Below are positions 1 through 5,189 of a stretch of 8,378 nucleotides of DNA, piece by piece. The first letter of the stretch is position 1; the number at the start of each line of letters is the position of its first letter. The position numbers and the translations under genes are program-made. Where the stretch lies: assembly GCA_031554725.1 (NCBI GenBank), contig JAVBUZ010000096.1, positions 1-8,378 of the forward strand, given 5' to 3'. The notes under the pieces were generated by a model, which saw only the letters and a list, made by a program, of their open reading frames with translations, did no database searches and was not told the DNA's origin. This DNA comes from JAVBUZ01 sp031554725 (GTDB lineage Bacteria > Bacillota > Clostridia > Lachnospirales > Lachnospiraceae).

Positions 1-3000
1 CCAGTCCCGAAACGGTTGAAACTACCATAACAAAGCCTATAGAGGCGTCTATGGCAACCGTTAGTAATATAGAGAATATAAGCTCTGTATCAAGTGAAAA
101 CTATTCCTTAGTTATCCTTGAGTTTGCACAGACAGCTAATATGGATTCCATTTCCTTAGAGATTAGGGAGAAACTGGATCAAATAACAGGTTACTGGAAG
201 GATGACCTTATTGGTAGTCCTGTGATTATGAAATTAAATCCCGATATGATGCCTGTAATGATAGCTGCGGCTGGTGTAGAGGGAATGACAGTAGCAGAGG
301 TTAGTGCCTATGTAGAAGAAACGATTATGCCAGAATTAGAAAGCATAGAGGGTGTTGCTTCTGTTAGTGCGACAGGATTAATTGAAGAATCTGTTAACGT
401 TATTATTCGCCAAGACAAGGTAGATAAAATAAATGAACAGATTAAAGCCGCTATTGATGATAAAATGAAGGACGCTGAAGAACAGCTTGCGGACGGAAAA
501 TCAGAAATATATAAGGGCATTGATAAAATTAGTGATGGTAAAAAAGAGCTAGCAAAGGGGCAAAAGGAGTTAGATACAGGAAAAGCAGATCTTTCCACGG
601 GAAAAACCGAGCTAGAGAAAAAGCAAACTGAAACAATTAATCAGCTTGCAAGTGGTCAGGCGCAGCTACTTACTGCGAAAGCTGATTTAGAGGCGCTTAA
701 AACAACGGTCTCTATGGATATCACAATACTAGAGCAGATGCTTGCTGGGCTTGCGCAGCTTGAACCAATTGCAGCTACAGCAACCACGGCAATACCAATG
801 CTACAAGGTGCAATTACAACCTTAACAGATACATATAATACTTATGTAGCGATGGGACCGATGGTATTGCAGCCGGTTATGGAAGGTGCAAAAACAGCTA
901 CCTTAGCCAATCTTCCTACGGAAGACCTAAAAAATAGCTTAAGTGCTCTTGATTGGACAACACAGCTAATTGAACTAGAAGCAGGAAAAAGTGATACACA
1001 AACAGTTTGTGGTATTTTGTATGGCTATATTGAACAAATGCAAGGGGTACAGGCACAGACTGTAAGCCTACAAGAAAATGTTGCTATAAAATATCTCGGT
1101 TCCACTACATATAATTCAGCAAAAGCATATGAATATCTAAATACCCTTAGAGCACAGGTCGCAGAGTTCAATAAAAACATTGCCCTAGTAGATGAAAAGC
1201 TGATTGAAGTTTCAAAGGGTGAGTCAACAGCAATTATTGGCTTTGCAAATGGTATGACCCAGATTAACCTTGGTGAATCACAGTTAAACACTGCACAATC
1301 TACTCTTGATTCAGCAAAAGAAGAATTAAGTACGGCAGAGGAGCAGCTTCGTGATGCACTAGAGGAAGTTTTAGATGGCGAAACTCAGTTAGAGGAGGCT
1401 CGCGAGGATGCATATAAACAAGCTGATATGACAGAGGTGCTTACAGTAGAGACAATTTCGGGTCTACTAGCAGCGCAAAACTTCTCAATGCCTGCTGGCT
1501 ATGTAACAGAAGATGGTATTTCTTACATGGTTAGAATTGGTGATAAACCTACTACCGTAGAAGAAATGGCAGCAATGCCATTATTAAACCTTAACATGGA
1601 CGGTGTGGATATTATTACATTAGGCGACGTGGCAGATGTATTCTATGTTGATAACTCAGCAGAGGTATATACCAATGTTAATGGCACACCAGGCGTTATG
1701 TTAACCGTGCAAAAGCAAACAGGCTACTCAACTGGTGCTGTTTCCGATTTGCTATTAGATAAATTTAATTTACTTATGGAAGAAAACTCAGACCTAACCA
1801 TGATAGCACTTATGGATCAGGGTATTTATATTGACCTTGTAATGGATTCTATTATTAGTAATATTGTTTGGGGTGCGTTACTTGCTATTTTAATCTTAAT
1901 TATCTTCCTTAAGGATATAAGACCGACCTTTGTTGTAGCGGTTTCCATTCCTATAAGCTTGGTAACAACGATTGTGCTTATGTACTTTAGTGGAGTAACC
2001 TTAAATGTTATTTCCCTTTCTGGCCTAGCTCTTGGTATCGGTATGCTAGTAGATAACTCGATTGTAGTTATTGAAAATATTTACCGACTTAGAAACGAAG
2101 GCTATTCTATGCGAGAGGCAGCAGTAGAGGGAGCAAAAGAGGTAGGTGGAGCGATTATGGCATCTACACTAACAACTGTTTGTGTATTTGCACCTATCGT
2201 ATTTACAGAAGGTATTACAAGACAGCTTTTCGTTGATATGGGTCTTACCATTGCGTATTCACTATTAGCAAGCTTAGCTATTGCACTTACGGTTGTTCCA
2301 GCTATGGCATCAAAGATGCTTACCAAGACAAAGGAACAAAAAGATGGTAAAATCTTTGGTGCATTAACGAGTGGCTATGAAAAGGTATTAGCAGGAGCCT
2401 TAAAGGTAAAACCACTTGTATTTATATTAGTTTTAGCTTTATTAGTTGTAAGCGCAGTAGCAGCAATGTCAAATGGAACAGCCTTTATGTCTGATATGGA
2501 TAGCACACAGATGACGGTAAGTGTAACTCTAAAAGATGATGCTACGCTAGAGGAGACAGCAGAGGTTACAGATGCAGTTGTAGAGAGAATTATGGCTATT
2601 GATGGAATCAGCGATGTAGGTGCCATGGCAGGTGGTTCATCCATGCTTAGCATGCTAGGCAGTGGAGCAGGTGGAAGTACCAATAGTACCTCTATCTATA
2701 TAACAACCACAGAAAACAAATCGATGACAAATGATGAAATAGCAGAAATCATTCTTGAGAAAACAGCGGATTTAGATGCAGAAATTACCGTAGATACTTC
2801 TAGTATGGATATGACTGCCTTAGGTGGTAGCGGTATCACTATTCAAATAGAGGGTAGAGATTTGGATACCCTACAGAAATTAGCACCAGAGGTAGCAGCG
2901 ATTGTTGCTAGCGTAGAAGGAACAAAGGATGTTTCTGATGGTATGGAGGATGCAACGGAAGAGCTTAGAATTATTGTAGACCGTGACGATGCAATTGAGT

Positions 3001-3923
3001 ATAGCTTAACAGTAGCACAGGTATTCCAGCAGGTAGCAACCCGCCTTTCAGAAAGTAGTTCTGCTACAACACTTGTAACAGAGGGTAAAGACTTTGATGT
3101 ATTTGTAATTAAAGCGGCAGATAAGGAACTAACCACACAGACGTTAAAGGAACTTGCAATTAAAGGCAAGGATAAAGATGGAAAAGAGGTAGATGTAGCA
3201 TTTGGGAATATTGCTAGCTTTGATATGACTCAGAGCCTAAACTCTATCAATCGTGACAATCAGACTAGATATATATCCGTTTCTGCAGCAGTTGAGGATG
3301 GATATAATGTAGGACAGGTGGCAGAAAAGGTAGAAAAGAAGCTTGCAGATTTTGATCTACCAACAGGATATAGCCTAGTATTTTCAGGCGAAAATGAAAT
3401 GATTAATGATGCACTTGGTCAATTAGGGCTTATGCTTGTACTTGCGCTTGTATTTATGTATTTAATTATGGTTGCGCAGTTCCAGTCTCTATTATCTCCA
3501 TTTATCATTATGTTTACGATTCCTCTAGCTTTTACAGGCGGTTTGTTTGGTCTATTTATGGCAGGAGCAGAAATCAGTGTTATTGCTATGATTGGTTTCG
3601 TAATGCTATCAGGTATCATCGTTAATAATGGTATTGTGCTAATTGATTATATGAATCAGCTTAGAGCAGAAGGTATGGAAAAGAAGGAAGCAATTCTAAA
3701 TGCAGGAAGAACAAGGCTTCGCCCAGTATTAATGACAGCTTTAACAACAATCTTAGCCTTATCAACCATGGTGTTTAGTAAGGATATGGGCGCAGAAATG
3801 ATGAAGCCTATGGCAATTGTAACCATTGGTGGTTTAGTATATGGTACCCTCTTAACCCTTATTGTAATCCCTTGTGTTTATGACATCTTTATGAGAGAAA
3901 AAAAGGTTGGGGATATAGAGTAG
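1..3923 (+). CDS. RND-family efflux permease (AcrB/SwrC-like) with long coiled-coil insert; 5' end truncated
   Basis: Proton-driven inner-membrane exporter of the RND superfamily. The gene is cut at its 5' end. The frame is open from the first full codon at nt 3, and the 16 residues before the ATG at 51 (beginning SPETVETTITKP) continue the conserved RND porter sequence, so that ATG is internal. Counting from nt 3, the fragment has 1306 residues. In order they hold: porter sequence; two heptad coiled-coil arms (about 164-205 and 423-471) bracketing a helical insert; more porter sequence; TM helices 2-7 (nt about 1850-2470), with TM4 motif LVDNSIVVIEN (Asp684); a second periplasmic-type half with a Gly/Ser/Met-rich loop (nt about 2620-2700); and TM8-12 (nt about 3415-3900), with TM10 motif IIVNNGIVLIDY (Asn1208-Asn1209). 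Hydrophobic or amphiphilic substrates such as drugs, lipids or peptides are likely from the family, but the substrate cannot be read from sequence. tetR follows 33 bp downstream. A membrane-fusion partner may lie upstream. Confidence 0.95.
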   Translation, partial: SPETVETTITKPIEASMATVSNIENISSVSSENYSLVILEFAQTANMDSISLEIREKLDQITGYWKDDLIGSPVIMKLNPDMMPVMIAAAGVEGMTVAEVSAYVEETIMPELESIEGVASVSATGLIEESVNVIIRQDKVDKINEQIKAAIDDKMKDAEEQLADGKSEIYKGIDKISDGKKELAKGQKELDTGKADLSTGKTELEKKQTETINQLASGQAQLLTAKADLEALKTTVSMDITILEQMLAGLAQLEPIAATATTAIPMLQGAITTLTDTYNTYVAMGPMVLQPVMEGAKTATLANLPTEDLKNSLSALDWTTQLIELEAGKSDTQTVCGILYGYIEQMQGVQAQTVSLQENVAIKYLGSTTYNSAKAYEYLNTLRAQVAEFNKNIALVDEKLIEVSKGESTAIIGFANGMTQINLGESQLNTAQSTLDSAKEELSTAEEQLRDALEEVLDGETQLEEAREDAYKQADMTEVLTVETISGLLAAQNFSMPAGYVTEDGISYMVRIGDKPTTVEEMAAMPLLNLNMDGVDIITLGDVADVFYVDNSAEVYTNVNGTPGVMLTVQKQTGYSTGAVSDLLLDKFNLLMEENSDLTMIALMDQGIYIDLVMDSIISNIVWGALLAILILIIFLKDIRPTFVVAVSIPISLVTTIVLMYFSGVTLNVISLSGLALGIGMLVDNSIVVIENIYRLRNEGYSMREAAVEGAKEVGGAIMASTLTTVCVFAPIVFTEGITRQLFVDMGLTIAYSLLASLAIALTVVPAMASKMLTKTKEQKDGKIFGALTSGYEKVLAGALKVKPLVFILVLALLVVSAVAAMSNGTAFMSDMDSTQMTVSVTLKDDATLEETAEVTDAVVERIMAIDGISDVGAMAGGSSMLSMLGSGAGGSTNSTSIYITTTENKSMTNDEIAEIILEKTADLDAEITVDTSSMDMTALGGSGITIQIEGRDLDTLQKLAPEVAAIVASVEGTKDVSDGMEDATEELRIIVDRDDAIEYSLTVAQVFQQVATRLSESSSATTLVTEGKDFDVFVIKAADKELTTQTLKELAIKGKDKDGKEVDVAFGNIASFDMTQSLNSINRDNQTRYISVSAAVEDGYNVGQVAEKVEKKLADFDLPTGYSLVFSGENEMINDALGQLGLMLVLALVFMYLIMVAQFQSLLSPFIIMFTIPLAFTGGLFGLFMAGAEISVIAMIGFVMLSGIIVNNGIVLIDYMNQLRAEGMEKKEAILNAGRTRLRPVLMTALTTILALSTMVFSKDMGAEMMKPMAIVTIGGLVYGTLLTLIVIPCVYDIFMREKKVGDIE

Positions 3924-3945
3924 AAGCATCTGTAGGCGGTGGCCG

Positions 3946-3951
3946 AAGGAG
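3946..3951 (+). promoter_or_regulatory. Ribosome binding site that fixes the tetR start
   Basis: AAGGAG lies 5 nt before the ATG at 3957. A longer in-frame start exists (GTG at 3939), but it would place this Shine-Dalgarno inside the coding region and has no comparable site of its own. The ATG at 3957 is therefore preferred. Confidence 0.8.
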
Positions 3952-3956
3952 ATTGT

Positions 3957-4589
3957 ATGGGAAAAATAACAGGAATGGAAAAGATAAATGATCTGCCAGA
4001 AAAGGTCCTACTGCTTTATAAAGCAGTAGGAGACCTAGTAGGTGAGGGCGCAGATGTTGCCAATCTTAAGGTTTCCGATATAACGGAAAGGGCTGGAATT
4101 GGTAAAGGAACGGCCTACGATTATTTTGAATCCAAGGAAGAAATGATAGTATATGCCCTTCTATTTTTTATTGAAAATAGTATGGAGGATTTTATTAATA
4201 GAATCCGGGAGAAGAAATCCTTTAGCGAGCGCTTGGAATTTGCCCTAGATAGCATGGAAAAAGAAGGAAAAGAGAGAAAAATAGTGCTTCGCTTTATAAA
4301 TATGTTTTTTGACTCTACGCAAATGGGCCAGCAGTTAAGAAATATTATTGAGAAAAGGAAAAGCGAAGCCTGTATGCCCCTTAACTTTGGAATAGATATT
4401 GTTGAAAGAGGTATAAAGGATGGGGAGCTACGCGCTGATTTACCAACAAGCTATATGACATATACCTTGATTACTAGAGTGGTAGCGTATATTGCATATT
4501 TGGTAAGTCCAGGAGAGAAGGAATGCTCTAATGAGGAATTTAGAAGGTGTATTTACCAGGGGATTATGGATGAAATGCAGGCGAGGTAA
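3957..4589 (+). CDS. TetR/AcrR-family transcriptional regulator, probable regulator of the adjacent RND pump
   Basis: A 210-aa one-component DNA-binding regulator, the usual length for TetR/AcrR proteins. The N-terminal helix-turn-helix spans about residues 37-57 (LKVSDITERAGIGKGTAYDYF), with the family signature G-[I/V]-xKGTxYxYFxSKEE running on to residue 62. The rest is a helical, poorly conserved ligand-binding and dimerisation region. The start is ATG 3957, supported by AAGGAG 5 nt upstream. It lies 33 bp after the RND permease stop on the same strand with no visible terminator or promoter between them, so co-transcription and control of the pump are likely by analogy with AcrR-type pairs. 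This is inference, because the operon promoter lies outside the window. Unusually, codons 17-25 contain a perfect 24-bp palindrome. No clear intrinsic terminator follows the gene. Confidence 0.93.
   Translation: MGKITGMEKINDLPEKVLLLYKAVGDLVGEGADVANLKVSDITERAGIGKGTAYDYFESKEEMIVYALLFFIENSMEDFINRIREKKSFSERLEFALDSMEKEGKERKIVLRFINMFFDSTQMGQQLRNIIEKRKSEACMPLNFGIDIVERGIKDGELRADLPTSYMTYTLITRVVAYIAYLVSPGEKECSNEEFRRCIYQGIMDEMQAR
4007..4030. repeat. Perfect 24-bp palindrome inside tetR
   Basis: The half-site CCTACTGCTTTA (4007-4018) is followed immediately by its exact reverse complement (4019-4030). Outside it, AGGT (4003-4006) matches ACCT (4033-4036) after a 2-nt bulge. In RNA it would form a 10-bp stem with a UAUA loop. 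No U-tract follows, so it is not an intrinsic terminator. It could be an operator bound by the TetR protein itself or an mRNA structure. Neither role is demonstrated. Confidence 0.85.
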
Positions 4590-4653
4590 ATAATTTGAAA
4601 TGTTGAATTGTATAAAAACATTAATAATATGGATATATATTCAAAAAAAGACA

Positions 4654-4682
4654 TTGACAAATGATTAAAAAGCTGATATTTT
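4654..4682 (+). promoter_or_regulatory. SigA-type promoter for the small secreted protein gene
   Basis: A perfect -35 TTGACA (4654-4659), a 17-bp spacer and a -10 TATTTT (4677-4682, 4 of 6 consensus) sit in the 202-bp gap after tetR. The sequence just upstream is A-rich (a run of A at 4643-4649) and could act as an UP element. Transcription would begin near 4689, giving a 5' leader of roughly 100 nt before the ATG at 4792. Confidence 0.7.
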
Positions 4683-4691
4683 GTGTTTAAG

Positions 4692-4721
4692 ACATGCTTA
4701 GTACAAAGCGGAGGGGCATGT
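4692..4721 (+). promoter_or_regulatory. Leader hairpin 1
   Basis: ACATGC (4692-4697) pairs exactly with GCATGT (4716-4721) around a 18-nt loop containing AAAGCGGAGGGG. The hairpin lies at the extreme 5' end of the predicted transcript. Its 3' arm overlaps candidate leader-peptide start codons (ATG 4718, GTG 4720), and its loop contains their Shine-Dalgarno-like GGAGG (4710-4714). I do not recognise a known riboswitch class. Confidence 0.4.
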
Positions 4722-4779
4722 GGATACTATCCATAAATGCAAGGGGAATGCCATTTATGGGTTAAACTTATTTTTGTAG
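4720..4779 (+). other. Candidate leader peptide ORF (19 codons, GTG start) upstream of the small secreted gene
   Basis: GGAGG (4710-4714) lies 5 nt before GTG 4720, which opens a 19-codon frame (VDTIHKCKGNAIYGLNLFL) ending at TAG 4777-4779. That stop overlaps the AGGAGGG Shine-Dalgarno of the next gene, an arrangement compatible with translational coupling or attenuation. An alternative ATG at 4718 opens a different 15-codon frame (MWILSINARGMPFMG) ending at TAA 4763-4765, but its spacing from GGAGG is only 3 nt. Both frames are very short and could be chance. Confidence 0.22.
4731..4760 (+). promoter_or_regulatory. Leader hairpin 2
   Basis: CCATAAATG (4731-4739) pairs perfectly with CATTTATGG (4752-4760) over a purine-rich 12-nt loop containing AAGGGGAA. 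The hairpin ends 17 nt before the Shine-Dalgarno of the 4792 gene, so it does not directly mask that site. No U-tract follows immediately. It partly overlaps the small DNA palindrome TGGATA-C-TATCCA (4721-4733), which could be a protein-binding site. Confidence 0.5.
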
Positions 4780-4784
4780 GAGGG
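4778..4784 (+). promoter_or_regulatory. Strong ribosome binding site
   Basis: AGGAGGG lies 7 nt before ATG 4792. It is a near-ideal Shine-Dalgarno and supports high translation of the small secreted protein. Confidence 0.85.
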
Positions 4785-4791
4785 AAATTAT

Positions 4792-5103
4792 ATGAACAAA
4801 AAGAAATTAACAATGCTAGCTCTAGCTATGACTCTCGTTTTGGGGATGCCAATAGTAGCTAAGGCTGTGGATACGCATCCACCTCATACTTATAGCGTAG
4901 AGAGGTATTTATACACTACGCAAGAAGGATCATATACTCATCAGTATTTTACGGGATATGTTCCGGGTACAACGATTGTTACATATGGTACTTGTACTGT
5001 AATGTGTGAGAGAGAATACTATTTGCGACAATGTAAAGAGTGTACAGCAACGGCGGGTACCATATCATACTATTATGAGACCCATGGTCCATGTGGTCAA
5101 TAA
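4792..5103 (+). CDS. Small secreted cysteine- and tyrosine-rich protein, function unknown
   Basis: A 103-aa protein with a classical Sec signal peptide: MNKKK, a hydrophobic core at residues 6-22, and probable signal-peptidase I cleavage after AKA at residue 25. The mature part is about 78 aa, aromatic-rich, with five cysteines (68, 72, 81, 84, 101) and histidines at 29, 32, 50 and 98. The C-x3-C-x8-C-x2-C spacing could bind metal or form disulfides; with five Cys, one may stay free or make an intermolecular bond. I do not recognise a characterised family. Small secreted proteins with His-rich starts and scattered Cys are, from memory, frequent in Lachnospiraceae, which is only an impression. 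It has its own promoter, a long leader and a strong RBS, and is followed by an intrinsic terminator, so it is probably expressed well and partly as a single gene. Confidence 0.85.
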   Translation: MNKKKLTMLALAMTLVLGMPIVAKAVDTHPPHTYSVERYLYTTQEGSYTHQYFTGYVPGTTIVTYGTCTVMCEREYYLRQCKECTATAGTISYYYETHGPCGQ

Positions 5104-5117
5104 CATGCTAATAAACA

Positions 5118-5156
5118 AAAGGTGTATTTCTCCATAAGGAATACACCTTTATTTTT
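5118..5156 (+). terminator. Strong rho-independent terminator after the small secreted protein gene
   Basis: AAAGGTGTATT (5118-5128) pairs perfectly with AATACACCTTT (5140-5150). A G-U and a C-G pair extend it inward to a 7-nt loop, giving a 13-bp stem. ATTTTT follows directly. It sits 14 nt after the stop codon at 5103 and only 33 bp before the next start codon. Confidence 0.9.
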
Positions 5157-5189
5157 GATAACCTATGTGGAAAATGAGAAAGGAAAAAT

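Noticed and set aside
308..598. Minus-strand open frame of 96 codons, and similar ones at 1025-1291, 2102-2326, 2375-2683, 2843-3169 and 3419-3619
   Set aside because: All lie antisense to the well-supported RND permease gene, have no RBS that I can see, and read as Ser/Ile/Thr-rich shadow translations.
3939..3956. GTG at 3939 as the start of the TetR gene
   Set aside because: The AAGGAG at 3946-3951 would then be inside the gene. The ATG at 3957 is correctly spaced from it, and TetR homologues do not need the extra six residues.
4599..4622. AATGTT/AACATT inverted repeat as a tetR terminator
   Set aside because: The 6-bp stem is AT-only apart from one pair, has a 12-nt loop and no U-tract follows, so it is too weak to call.
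4685..4767. Purine, c-di-GMP, THF or other known riboswitch in the leader
   Set aside because: The topology could resemble a three-way junction, but the conserved junction and loop sequences I know for these classes are absent, and the outer helix would start before the predicted transcription start.
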